Assembly: GCF_039540195.1 (NCBI RefSeq)
Contig: NZ_BAABEO010000023.1
Span: 1-64,000 of the forward strand
Source of the DNA: Zafaria ginkgonis
GTDB lineage: Bacteria; Actinomycetota; Actinomycetes; Actinomycetales; Micrococcaceae
DNA: 64,000 bases
Reading direction: 5' to 3'
In this document: positions 49,419 to 58,168 of the stretch, piece after piece
Numbering within the stretch: position 1 is the first letter of the stretch
How the letters are laid out: each line of letters opens with the position of its first letter
Notes under the pieces: model-generated
What the model saw: the letters and a program-made list of their open reading frames with translations, nothing else
What the model was told of the DNA's origin: nothing
Database searches by the model: none
Program-made: the position numbers and the translations under genes

Positions 49419-50998
49419 GGAATGCTCCTTACTGCCCGGGTCGGCTCCGGGTCGCTGGTGTCCTCGGGCACGGATGTGCCGGCGGTGGTTGATGGGACGG
49501 GAGTGGTGGGGGCGGCCGGGCCGGTTCGCACATGCCTGCCGGTGCGTGCCTTCTTTTTGCCGCCTCCGAGGGCGCCTGCCGTGCTCAGGACGGCCCCCAG
49601 CCAGCGGCGGTGGACCAGGCCCAGGACCGCCGCGAGGACCAGCAGGAAGGCCGGGCCGCCCACGGCCAGGCGGGGCAGGCCCTGCAGCGCGGCCGGGAGG
49701 GCCAGGTAGGCCGCCGCGGCCCACAGGCTCGCGTGCAGCGGCGGCCAGATGCCCCCCAGTTGGGTGCGGATGCGCACTCCGCACAGCCGCTTCTGGAGGG
49801 CCAGCAGCACCGGGACCAGCAGGAAGCCGGCACCGACCAGTCCCACGGCCACCCCGAGCAGCCCGAACTGCAGGCCCACGACGATCCCGCCCACCTGGAC
49901 GGCGAAGGCGCACAGTTCGTAGCGCAGGTTCAGCCCTGCACGTCCCAGGCCCTTCATCAGCGGCGGGGTGATGTAGAAGAGCGTCTCCCGGGCGCCGCCG
50001 ATCGCCAGCACCGCCATGAGCGGCGCGGCCGGCAGCCAGGCCGGGCCCAGCACCACCAGCACCAGGTCGTGCGCCGCGCAGGCCACGAACGCCATCAGGG
50101 GAATCGACAGGGCCGCGAGCAGCCGGGTGGCGGAGACCAGGTACCCCGCCACGACTTCCCGGTCTCCGGCGGCGCGGGAGATCGCCGGGAACATGACCCG
50201 GTTGACGGTTTGGCCGATCAGCTGGATCGGGATGACCATGATGCGGTAGGCCATGCCGTAGTAGGACAGCGCCGTCACGCCGAGCACGCGCCCGATCAGG
50301 ATGTTGTCCGTGTTCCGGGAAAAGTAGGCCAGCCAGTTGGTGGTGAAGACGCTGGCGCTGAAGGCCAGCAGCGGGCGGACCTCGGAGAGATGGAAGTTCG
50401 GGGCGGGACCGCGGGCCACGGCCAGCAGCGTGGCGGCGGTCACCAGGTCGGTGAGCAGCACCTGGTGGACGACGGCGAAGTACCCGGCCCCCAGCAGGGC
50501 CGCGGCGATGCCGGCTGCCGACCCGGCGGCGGCGGCGGCGATGTCGGCGGCGCCGATGCCGCGGAAATGCAGGTTCCTGGCCAGCATCGACCGCGGAGTG
50601 ATGGCCAGCGCCTTCAGCGGCAAGGCCAGGGCCAGCAGCAGCAGGACCGGTTCCAGTCCGGGCTCGCGGAAGAACGCGGCCAGGTGCGGTGCCAGCGCCA
50701 CGGTCACCAGGCCCAGGACAAGGGACATCATCAGGTTCAGCGTGGCGGTGGCCCCGGCCGTGCGCCGCGTGACCGTTTCCCGCTGGATCAGCGCCGCGGA
50801 GAGGCCTTGGTCCAGCAACAGCGTCATGAACATGATGTAGACGGTGGCGGCGCTGATGACGCCGTAGCTGGCAGGGCCCAGGATTCGGGCCAGCAGCACG
50901 GCGAAGACCATCTGGAAACCCTGTTTGGCAAGCACCGCGCCCAGGCTCCAGCGGATGCCCCGCGCGGCGGTGCGCCCGGCAAAGGCCGGGGCGCTCAT
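49415..50998 (-). CDS. Oligosaccharide flippase (Wzx-like, MOP superfamily)
   Basis: A 527-residue membrane protein with 12-14 predicted helices, starting with the typical RGIRWSLGAVLAKQGFQMVFAVLLARILGP of Polysacc_synt proteins in its first 40 residues. It should flip the undecaprenyl-linked repeat unit across the membrane. The last ~50 residues form a polar Lys/Thr/Pro-rich cytoplasmic tail. The ATG overlaps the stop of the GT4 gene (50995-50998) and its own stop overlaps the GT2 gene, so the three are tightly coupled. Confidence 0.92.
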   Translation of the reverse strand: MSAPAFAGRTAARGIRWSLGAVLAKQGFQMVFAVLLARILGPASYGVISAATVYIMFMTLLLDQGLSAALIQRETVTRRTAGATATLNLMMSLVLGLVTVALAPHLAAFFREPGLEPVLLLLALALPLKALAITPRSMLARNLHFRGIGAADIAAAAAGSAAGIAAALLGAGYFAVVHQVLLTDLVTAATLLAVARGPAPNFHLSEVRPLLAFSASVFTTNWLAYFSRNTDNILIGRVLGVTALSYYGMAYRIMVIPIQLIGQTVNRVMFPAISRAAGDREVVAGYLVSATRLLAALSIPLMAFVACAAHDLVLVVLGPAWLPAAPLMAVLAIGGARETLFYITPPLMKGLGRAGLNLRYELCAFAVQVGGIVVGLQFGLLGVAVGLVGAGFLLVPVLLALQKRLCGVRIRTQLGGIWPPLHASLWAAAAYLALPAALQGLPRLAVGGPAFLLVLAAVLGLVHRRWLGAVLSTAGALGGGKKKARTGRHVRTGPAAPTTPVPSTTAGTSVPEDTSDPEPTRAVRSIP

Positions 50999-52218
50999 TC
51001 CGCTGTGCCCGGTACGGCGGCTTCCAGGGCGGGCCAAGGGACTTGGTCGCGTGCTTCCCTTCGGGCTGCGGCGGTGATGAACCCGGCAATGCCCCGCCGG
51101 TATGTCGCCGGGGCATGGCGTTCGACGGCGGCCGCAGCGTCCAGCGCCGCTGCGGCGCGGAAGGTGTCCCAGTCCCTGGCCACGCGTTCGAGCGCGTCGG
51201 CCACCGCGGCCACGTCTCCGGGCGGGGTGAACTGGACGGAGGCGAAGCCGGCGGCGGCCTCCCGCAGTCCCGAGGTGCCGCTGACCACCAGCGGCCGTGC
51301 CGCCAGCACGGCTTCCACGGCCGTGTTGCCGAAGGACTCGTTCAGGCGGGCGGGAACGACCGCGACATCGGCGGCGGCCAGGAAGGACCACATGTTGGGG
51401 TGAAAGCCGTGGAAAGTGACATCGGCCGCCAGGCCCAATTCCGCCACCCGCTCGTGCAGTTTCCGCCCGAAGTCCTCCTTGCCCGGGACCACGTCCCCGA
51501 CGAGGTCCAGCGTGGCGGGCACGCCGCGCCGGCGCAGTTGGGCCACCGCCTCCACCGCGACGTCCACGCCCTTGCGGTGGGAAAGCCGGCCCACGTAGAC
51601 CACCCGCAGGCCGCCGTCCAGAGATGTCCGTGCCGGTTCCGGCGCCGCCGGCCCCTGCACTCCGTTGTAGAGGACGCGGGCGCGGCCGCGCAGCGCCGGC
51701 AGTGATTCCTCCAGCGTGGAGGCGGTGAAGAGGCTGTTTGCGATGATCCGGTGCGCCAGCAGCAAGGGCAGGGCCAGCGCCACCCGCAACGGGCGGGCAT
51801 CGTGGCGTTCGGCTTCGTGCACGTGCGTGATCGTGGGAACCCGCGCCAACCGGCCCAGCAGGGGCCACAGCGGAATGGTCACCGTGCTCACGTAGAGCGC
51901 GTCGGGGCGGTAGCGGCGCAGCAGCGCGGCCCCCCGGTAGAGGCCTCGTGATGCCTCCACCGCCAGGCCCAGCAGGCCGGCGGGGGAGAGCAGGGACTTG
52001 CGCAAGACCGGGGTGGGGCAGAATTCCACCAGCGCGCCCCGGCCGCGCAGCTGGTCCACCAGTGGCCCCGGTCGAGGCAGGGCGACGGCAACCTGGTCCC
52101 CCCGGTCCAGCAGCGCCTGCACGCTTTCCAGCAGCACCCGGTCGGAACCATACAGGTCAGCTGCGGGATGAACCACCAGCACGCGCAAAGCGCGCGCTGC
52201 AGCATCGATCGAAGTCAT
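50995..52218 (-). CDS. Family 4 glycosyltransferase
   Basis: A 407-residue GT-B glycosyltransferase. The N-terminal domain carries VVHPAADLYGSDRVLLE and the C-terminal GT4 domain VVYVGRLSHRKGVDVA, with the donor-binding PARLNESFGNTAVEA containing the EX7E-type glutamate. The ATG at 52218 is preferred for its GGGGGGAATGAA ribosome site. It leads the minus-strand operon, divergent from the Wzz-like gene at 52424, so both polymer operons can be controlled from the shared 205-base gap. Confidence 0.92.
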   Translation of the reverse strand: MTSIDAAARALRVLVVHPAADLYGSDRVLLESVQALLDRGDQVAVALPRPGPLVDQLRGRGALVEFCPTPVLRKSLLSPAGLLGLAVEASRGLYRGAALLRRYRPDALYVSTVTIPLWPLLGRLARVPTITHVHEAERHDARPLRVALALPLLLAHRIIANSLFTASTLEESLPALRGRARVLYNGVQGPAAPEPARTSLDGGLRVVYVGRLSHRKGVDVAVEAVAQLRRRGVPATLDLVGDVVPGKEDFGRKLHERVAELGLAADVTFHGFHPNMWSFLAAADVAVVPARLNESFGNTAVEAVLAARPLVVSGTSGLREAAAGFASVQFTPPGDVAAVADALERVARDWDTFRAAAALDAAAAVERHAPATYRRGIAGFITAAARREARDQVPWPALEAAVPGTAE

Positions 52219-52330
52219 TTCATTCCCCCCAGATGGCTGCCGTCCGGCAGCCGATGAACATGACGCCGTGACGCAGGGCGGCGAACGGGACAAGGACCGA
52301 AAGCTCGGATTTTTCTTGCCCAGGTCTAGC

Positions 52331-52350
52331 CAAGGTCACGGACCTTGCAA
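52331..52350. promoter_or_regulatory. Palindrome in the divergent promoter region
   Basis: caaggtc-acg-gaccttg (52331-52347), a perfect 7-base dyad, runs into TTGCAA (52345-52350), a possible -35 for the Wzz-like gene; a -10 around CATACAT (52369-52375) is plausible. A bound repressor here could control the chain-length operon. The rest of the 52219-52423 gap shows nothing further. Confidence 0.4.
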
Positions 52351-52423
52351 CTACGATGTGGCAGACAGCATACATACAAGGATGCGTGCTGGCACTGGGG
52401 GGAACGCTTCGATGGGGGGAAGC

Positions 52424-53854
52424 ATGTCTGAGCTAATGGGGTATTTAAAGGCCGTTGTGCACGGCTGGTGGAAAGTGCTGATTTGCGCGGCGTTTGGCGC
52501 CGCGCTGGCCGTGGGGGCGACTGCCGCTTCCACGCCGCAGTATGAGAGCAAGATCGGGTTCTTCGTGGTGGCGCCGTCCAGCGAGAACCAGTCGGCGCTG
52601 GAGGCGGACGAACTGGTCAGGGGCCGGATCGACTCCTACACGGCGCTGATGACCAGCCGGCAGTTCATGACCCAGCTGGTGCGCGCCAGCGACGAGCCGC
52701 TGAAGGAGGAGCAGCTGGCCGGGGCTATCTCCGCCAGCGGAAATCCGGACCAGCAAAGCCTCACGGTGACCGTGCGGGCCGCGGATCCGGACCGGGCCCT
52801 GGCCATTGCCGAGTCCGTGGCGACCAACTTCGGCAAGCTGGTCAACGACCTGGAGGCGGACAGCGCCAAGCCGCAGACCGTCCTGAACGTGGTGTCGGAA
52901 CCGCAGCTGGGCAAGGAACCGGTAACCCCGCGGCCCAAGCTGAACCTGCTGTTGGGGATCCTGGCCGGGCTGGTGCTCGGCGCCGCAATCGTCATCCTGA
53001 AGCGGCAGGCCGATGAAACTGTCCGCTCGCCGCGGCAGCTTGAACTGGAGCCGGCCCTTCCGCTTCTGGCCACCATCCCGCTGGACCGGGCCGTGCGCCG
53101 GCCGCAGTCCGGCGCGGACCCGGGAACCAGCCTGGTCCTGACCGAATCCGCCCGTCGGCTGCGCACCAGCCTGCGCTTCGGACCCGACTACAGCGGCCAT
53201 TCGGTGCTGGCGGTGACCTCGCCGCGGCGCGGCGACGGCAAGACGACGACGGCGCTGTACCTGGCCTTGGCCCTGGCCGAGGCGGGGGAGCGGGTGCTGC
53301 TGGTGGAGGCGGACCTGCGCAACCCCACCCTGGCGCACCGGCTGGGAATCCCCGCCGAGCCGGGCCTGTCCGAGGCACTGTCGCTGCCGACGCCGGCCGG
53401 CACCGTGCGGAGCAACTACCGGCCGCGACTGGATGTCCTGCCGGCCGGCAGCCGGATCGGCAACTCCGCACCGCTGCTGGGCAGCCCGGCCATGGCCGAG
53501 CTGCTGGAGCAGGCCCGTGCCGACTACGACGTGGTGGTGCTGGACACCACCTCCCTGCTGCCGTTCGCGGACGCGGCCGTTGCCGCCGCGCTGTCCGACC
53601 GCGCCATCATGGTGGCCAGGTACGGCCGCACGCCGTTGGAGGACATCGCCGTCGGCCTGAACGCGCTGAAGGCCGTGCAGGCCACGGTGGTGGGCACCAC
53701 CCTGAACGCCCTCCCGCTCAGCCGGGCCGAGGTGCGGACGTACGCCGGAGGACAGCGGTCCGAGGCCGCGTCGGAGGCGGAAGCGCAGGACACGGAGGCC
53801 GCCGCCAAGCACGTCCTCGAGGAGGACGCGGACACGGCGGGCCGGCGGTCCTAG
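52424..53854 (+). CDS. Wzz/BY-kinase-like protein with degraded kinase motifs
   Basis: A 476-residue protein with the Wzz arrangement (helix about 12-35, periplasmic region, helix about 172-190) and a C-terminal BY-kinase-like domain. Walker A is intact (RRGDGKTTT, Lys273), but Walker A' reads VLLVEADLRNP, with Glu for the first Asp, and Walker B reads VVVLDTTSL, without the DxxP. The tail has a single Tyr instead of a Tyr cluster. It may be a chain-length regulator with weak or no kinase activity, unlike the protein at 33820. The ATG has GGGGGGAAGC before it; upstream in-frame ATGs lie at 52382 and 52412. It is followed directly by the ligase-like gene. Confidence 0.87.
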   Translation: MSELMGYLKAVVHGWWKVLICAAFGAALAVGATAASTPQYESKIGFFVVAPSSENQSALEADELVRGRIDSYTALMTSRQFMTQLVRASDEPLKEEQLAGAISASGNPDQQSLTVTVRAADPDRALAIAESVATNFGKLVNDLEADSAKPQTVLNVVSEPQLGKEPVTPRPKLNLLLGILAGLVLGAAIVILKRQADETVRSPRQLELEPALPLLATIPLDRAVRRPQSGADPGTSLVLTESARRLRTSLRFGPDYSGHSVLAVTSPRRGDGKTTTALYLALALAEAGERVLLVEADLRNPTLAHRLGIPAEPGLSEALSLPTPAGTVRSNYRPRLDVLPAGSRIGNSAPLLGSPAMAELLEQARADYDVVVLDTTSLLPFADAAVAAALSDRAIMVARYGRTPLEDIAVGLNALKAVQATVVGTTLNALPLSRAEVRTYAGGQRSEAASEAEAQDTEAAAKHVLEEDADTAGRRS

Positions 53855-55186
53855 ATGCAACTGGTTGCCTGGATCGTCCTCTGCGTGGTGGTTGCGGTGC
53901 TGACCCGCAACCGCCCCAGACTCTATCTGTCCGCCGTGGTGCTGGCCTGGTTCGCCGTCCCGGTGGTCGGCAGCCGCCTGGTCACCGGGGAGGTGGGCGG
54001 ACCGTTGTCCTTCCATCCGGCGACCTGGCTGATCGCGGCCAGCGCGGGAGTGCAGCTGCTGCACAACCCCCGGGCCATGGCGGCGGCCGTGGCCCACAAG
54101 GTGCACGTCTTCCTGGCGCTGGCACTCGTTGCCGGAGCCGCGGTCACCGTGACCGTGATCCACCGCGGCAGCTTCGTGGTGCTGGTGGACCAACTGCTGG
54201 CACCGGTAATCTTCTTCCTCCTCATCCTGGCCGCGGGACTGCCCGATTCCGGACTACTGGCAATGCTGAAAAACCTGCTGGTGGCACTCGGGACGGCCGT
54301 TTCGATCGTGGCGCTTGCCCAGACACTGATGGGCCAGGTGATTTTCTACGAATCCGGCTTCCTGACCCAGTACTGGTTCGATCCCGAGGACAACCGCTGG
54401 ATGGGCACCATCGACCAGCCCTTGGCCCTGTCCCTGGCGCTGTGCATGATCGCACCGCTGGCCGCAGGCCTGCGCCGCCCGGTCCTGCAGTTGGCGATGC
54501 TGGTGCTCTTTGGCGCCGGCGTGCTGGCCAGCCAGTCGCGGCTGGGAATCGTTGCCTACGCGCTGGTGGCGGTCTTCGCGGTCCTGCGCAGCCGCATCCC
54601 CTGGCAGGGCAAGGTTCCGCTGACTGCCCTGCTTGCCGCCGCGGCCTGGTTTGCGGCGAGCAGCACCGTGTCGGCGGGCGTGGCGCAACGGTTCGCCGAC
54701 GACACCGGCTCCACCGCGGCGCGCGCGGACGCGCTGGAATTTTTCCTGAGCCGCTGGCAGGACTTCATGGTGGCCGGGGAAGGGATGTCGGCCAGCTACC
54801 GGGTGTCCGCCGCGGGCGGCCTGATCACCAGCCTGGAAAGCTCCTTCCTCATGTACGCCGTGGATATCGGGGTGGTGTTCGCCCTGCTGTATTTCGGGGT
54901 GATGGCCGTGCTGATTGCGCGCAATTGGCGCCAGCGGGCCTGTCCGGGGCTGGCCCTGGGGACGCTGATGGGGCTGGTGATCGTGCAGACCTACAGCGCG
55001 CTGGCCACCCGTTCCGTGGCCGGGATCCTGATCTGGACCATGCTCGCCTTGCTGGTGCTGGCGGGCCGGCAGACCAGCGTCCCGGACGAGGCTGCTGCCG
55101 GGGCATCCAGCGGCCGGGCCGGCCCGGCGTTGCGGCCGGTGGAGGCGCAACTGGCGGCGGCGATGCGGGCCGCCGCGGTCCGGTGA
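53855..55186 (+). CDS. O-antigen ligase / polymerase family membrane protein
   Basis: A 443-residue protein with about ten to twelve membrane helices and a large extracytoplasmic loop in the second half containing LASQSRLGIVAYALVA, a pattern of the Wzy_C/WaaL family. It should polymerise or ligate the flipped repeat units. The ATG follows the stop of the Wzz-like gene with no gap, and its own stop overlaps the GDPD-like gene (GTGA, 55183-55186), so all three are one transcript. The last ~35 residues are a polar cytoplasmic tail. Confidence 0.87.
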   Translation: MQLVAWIVLCVVVAVLTRNRPRLYLSAVVLAWFAVPVVGSRLVTGEVGGPLSFHPATWLIAASAGVQLLHNPRAMAAAVAHKVHVFLALALVAGAAVTVTVIHRGSFVVLVDQLLAPVIFFLLILAAGLPDSGLLAMLKNLLVALGTAVSIVALAQTLMGQVIFYESGFLTQYWFDPEDNRWMGTIDQPLALSLALCMIAPLAAGLRRPVLQLAMLVLFGAGVLASQSRLGIVAYALVAVFAVLRSRIPWQGKVPLTALLAAAAWFAASSTVSAGVAQRFADDTGSTAARADALEFFLSRWQDFMVAGEGMSASYRVSAAGGLITSLESSFLMYAVDIGVVFALLYFGVMAVLIARNWRQRACPGLALGTLMGLVIVQTYSALATRSVAGILIWTMLALLVLAGRQTSVPDEAAAGASSGRAGPALRPVEAQLAAAMRAAAVR

Positions 55187-56706
55187 CGGACGCGGTGCCG
55201 GGTCCGCGGGCGAGCGGCCCGGCCAGCGGTTCCTCGACGCTCCGGCCCAGCCGCAGGCAACTGCTGGTGATGGCCGCGTCCGGCTTGGCTGCTTCCGGTC
55301 TGGGCTTGTCCGGCTGCGGCGGAGGTGCGGGCGGCAGCAGCCCTCCGGCGGCGGGCGGGGATGCCGTCCACACGCTGGACGGGCTCCTTGCGGCGCGGCC
55401 GTTCCACATCGCCCACCGCGGATCCCAGGACAACTGGCCGGAGCACACCGCCGAGGCCTACCGGCAGTCGGCCGCGCACGGGGCCGCGGCCATCGAGGTG
55501 TCCGTGCAGGCCACCGCGGACGGAGTGCTGGTCTGCCACCATGACCCGGACCTGTTGCGGATGACCGGGGTGGATCGGCGGATCGCGGATCTTGAACAGC
55601 GGCAGCTGGAGGGGGTGCTGAACAACGCGCGGCCCTGGCTGGGCCCCGGCAGCGCCCAGCTGCCCATCCCGGACCTGAAGAGCGTGCTGGACACGCATGC
55701 CGGGAACCGGGTCATTTTCATCGAAGACAAGCAGGGCACCAACACGCAGGCCCTGCTGGACCTGATGGACAGCTACCCGGACTCCCGGCAGCACTTCGTC
55801 TGGAAGCAGCCGGCAGGCTCCGGCCGCTACCAGCGGGCCGCGGCCCGCGGCTACCGGACCTGGGGATACTTCACCGAGGAGGACTTCGGCCGGCTGGATG
55901 AGTTCGCGGGCAGGTTCGACCTGCTCGGCCTCCACCACAGCGCCTCGGACGAGGTGGTTTCCCGGTTCGTGGCCACCGGCAAGCCGGTCATCTGCTGGGA
56001 GGTCCATACCCGCTGGCTGCGCGACCGCCTGCTGCGCCTGGGGGTGGCGGGGCTGATGACCTCGAACTACCCCTATGTCAGCACCGATGCCCCCAACGCC
56101 ACCACGGACCAGTTCGTGACCGGCCTGCGCGGCGTCGGGGACCTGCCGTGGGCGCTGGCCTGGAGCCACCAGCCAACGATCCGTCCCGAGATGTCCTCGA
56201 TCCTGCTGGACCATACGGAGAAGACCAGCTACTGCATGGGCTCGCTGTGTCCTGTCACCGCCGGCAGCTACACCCTGGGCTTCGAGCTGCGCTGGCCGGA
56301 CCGCGGACCCAGGGTGGGCGAACACGCCGGAATCGCCTTCGGCCAGGAGTCGGACCTGCCCTATCGGGTGCGCGAGCCCGGCAGCGGTTCCGGCTACCAC
56401 CTGGTGGTCCGGGAGGACGGGCTCCTGGAACTCTTCGGCCGGGTGACGGACACCGTCTCCGCCTATTCGCTGGCCACGGTGCCCACGCCGGTCCCGGTGC
56501 CGGGCACCTGGCTGCGGCTGGCCGTGGAAGTCACCCCGCAGCAGATCACCATCTCCCGGCTGGCCGGGCCGGATTCGGCCGGAGCGGCCGTGGAGGCCAG
56601 CGTCACGGTGCAGGACTCGGCCTACCGCGGCGGCTACTTTTCGCTGTGCCGCAACTACCCAGGCGGACCGCCGGTGGAGTTCCGCTCGATCAGCGTGCGC
56701 GCCTAG
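55183..56706 (+). CDS. GDPD-like lipoprotein with C-terminal jelly-roll domain
   Basis: A 507-residue exported protein. The N-terminus has a twin-arginine pair (R24-R25) ahead of the hydrophobic stretch and a lipobox LSGC with Cys45, so it is probably Tat-exported and lipidated. A glycerophosphodiester phosphodiesterase domain follows (about 70-330): His78-Arg79-Gly80, Glu87 in PEHT, and HHDPDLLRMTG (119-129). The usual E-x-D metal pair reads E105-V-S107, so one ligand is missing and activity is uncertain. A beta-rich, LamG-like domain occupies about 350-507. It is third in the chain-length/ligase operon; acting on phosphoglycerol-type linkages of the polymer is a hypothesis. Confidence 0.85.
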   Translation: MTDAVPGPRASGPASGSSTLRPSRRQLLVMAASGLAASGLGLSGCGGGAGGSSPPAAGGDAVHTLDGLLAARPFHIAHRGSQDNWPEHTAEAYRQSAAHGAAAIEVSVQATADGVLVCHHDPDLLRMTGVDRRIADLEQRQLEGVLNNARPWLGPGSAQLPIPDLKSVLDTHAGNRVIFIEDKQGTNTQALLDLMDSYPDSRQHFVWKQPAGSGRYQRAAARGYRTWGYFTEEDFGRLDEFAGRFDLLGLHHSASDEVVSRFVATGKPVICWEVHTRWLRDRLLRLGVAGLMTSNYPYVSTDAPNATTDQFVTGLRGVGDLPWALAWSHQPTIRPEMSSILLDHTEKTSYCMGSLCPVTAGSYTLGFELRWPDRGPRVGEHAGIAFGQESDLPYRVREPGSGSGYHLVVREDGLLELFGRVTDTVSAYSLATVPTPVPVPGTWLRLAVEVTPQQITISRLAGPDSAGAAVEASVTVQDSAYRGGYFSLCRNYPGGPPVEFRSISVRA

Positions 56707-56845
56707 CGAAGTACTCCGGGCGCGGGGCGCCTGCGCCAACTTAGGTACCGCTCACATGACCGCGCGCGCCCGGCATGGGATGATTACAGCAGACTTGTCT
56801 TGCGTAATCGCAGGCAGCAAACGCGACCGGCCCAAAGGAGGACCC

Positions 56846-58168
56846 ATGGTGCCTGTGCCACCCGCCGCCACCACGACCAGGAACGCCGCCCCGGCGTTGG
56901 ACGACGCCGAGGTCCTGCGCATCCGCAACGACTTCCCGATCCTGTCCCGCGAGATCAACGGCGCCCCGCTGGTCTACCTCGATTCGGGCGCGACGTCCCA
57001 GAAGCCCCAGTGCGTGCTGGAAGCCGAGCAGCACTTCTACGAGCGCTACAACGCGGCCGTGCACCGGGGCGCCCACAGCCTCGCCGTCGAGGCCACCGAC
57101 GTTTTCGAGGAAGCCCGCGAGACCGTTGCCCGGTTCATCAACGCCGGCGCCGACGAACTGGTCTGGACCTCCAACGCCACCGAGGCGCTGAACCTCGTCG
57201 CCTACTCCTTCTCCAATGCCAGCGCCGGCCGCGGCGGCGCCGCGGCCGAGCGCTTCCGGCTGGGTCCCGGCGACGAAATCGTCGTCACCGAACTGGAACA
57301 CCACGCCAACCTGATCCCCTGGCAGGAACTGGCCTTCCGCACCGGTGCCACGCTCAAGTACATCCCCGTCACCGCCGACGGCGCCCTGCGCATGGACCTG
57401 GCCGCGGACATCGTCGGTGAGCGGACCCGCGTGCTCGCCTTCGCCCACGTCTCCAACGTCCTGGGCACCCTGAACGACGTCGCCGCGCTGGTCGAACTCG
57501 CCCGCGCCGTCGGTGCGCTGACCGTGCTCGACGCCTGCCAGTCGGTCCCGCACCTGCCCGTGGACGTCAAGGCCCTCGACGTCGACTTCCTGGCCTTCTC
57601 CGGGCACAAGATGCTCGGACCCACCGGCATCGGAGCCCTCTACGGCCGCCGCGAACTGCTCAACGCGATGCCGCCCTTCCTCACCGGCGGATCCATGATC
57701 ACTACGGTGACCATGGAGAGGGCGGAGTTCCTGCCGGCCCCGACGCGCTTCGAGGCCGGCACCCAGCGGACCTCGCAGGCCGTCGCGCTGGCGGCCGCCG
57801 CCTCCTACCTGACGGAGATCGGCATGGACCGGGTCGCGGCCTGGGAGGAACACCTCGGGCGGCGCATGGCCGCCGGCCTGGCGCAGATCCCCGGCGTGCG
57901 GCTGCTCGGCCCGGCGGCCGGCGCCGAGCGCATCGGCACCGCCACGATCGAGGTCGAGGGCGTGCACCCGCACGACGTCGGCCAGTTCCTGGACAGCCGC
58001 GGCGTCGCCGTGCGCGTCGGCCACCATTGCGCGCAGCCGCTGCACCGCGCCCTGGGCGTTTCGGCCAGCACCCGCGCCAGCACCTACCTCTACAACACCA
58101 CCGCGGACGTGGACGCGTTCCTCGACGCCGTCTCCGGTGTCCGCGGCTTCTTTGGAGCACAAGCATGA
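56846..58168 (+). CDS. sufS: Cysteine desulfurase SufS
   Basis: A 440-residue class V PLP enzyme that takes sulphur from cysteine for Fe-S cluster assembly. The PLP lysine is K255 in FSGHKMLGPTG and the active-site Cys is C395 in VGHHCAQPLH, with the short SufS-type loop. The ATG at 56846 has a perfect AAAGGAGG site; a longer reading frame from 56756 has none. sufU follows with a four-base overlap, so sulphur passes from SufS to SufU. The 139-base gap from the surface locus upstream contains no clear promoter pair. Confidence 0.96.
   Translation: MVPVPPAATTTRNAAPALDDAEVLRIRNDFPILSREINGAPLVYLDSGATSQKPQCVLEAEQHFYERYNAAVHRGAHSLAVEATDVFEEARETVARFINAGADELVWTSNATEALNLVAYSFSNASAGRGGAAAERFRLGPGDEIVVTELEHHANLIPWQELAFRTGATLKYIPVTADGALRMDLAADIVGERTRVLAFAHVSNVLGTLNDVAALVELARAVGALTVLDACQSVPHLPVDVKALDVDFLAFSGHKMLGPTGIGALYGRRELLNAMPPFLTGGSMITTVTMERAEFLPAPTRFEAGTQRTSQAVALAAAASYLTEIGMDRVAAWEEHLGRRMAAGLAQIPGVRLLGPAAGAERIGTATIEVEGVHPHDVGQFLDSRGVAVRVGHHCAQPLHRALGVSASTRASTYLYNTTADVDAFLDAVSGVRGFFGAQA

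Noticed and set aside
54442..55182. A longer version of the GDPD-like protein starting upstream within the ligase gene
   Set aside because: The extension would lie entirely inside the ligase coding region. The GTG at 55183 overlaps the ligase stop and places the Tat/lipobox signal at the N-terminus.
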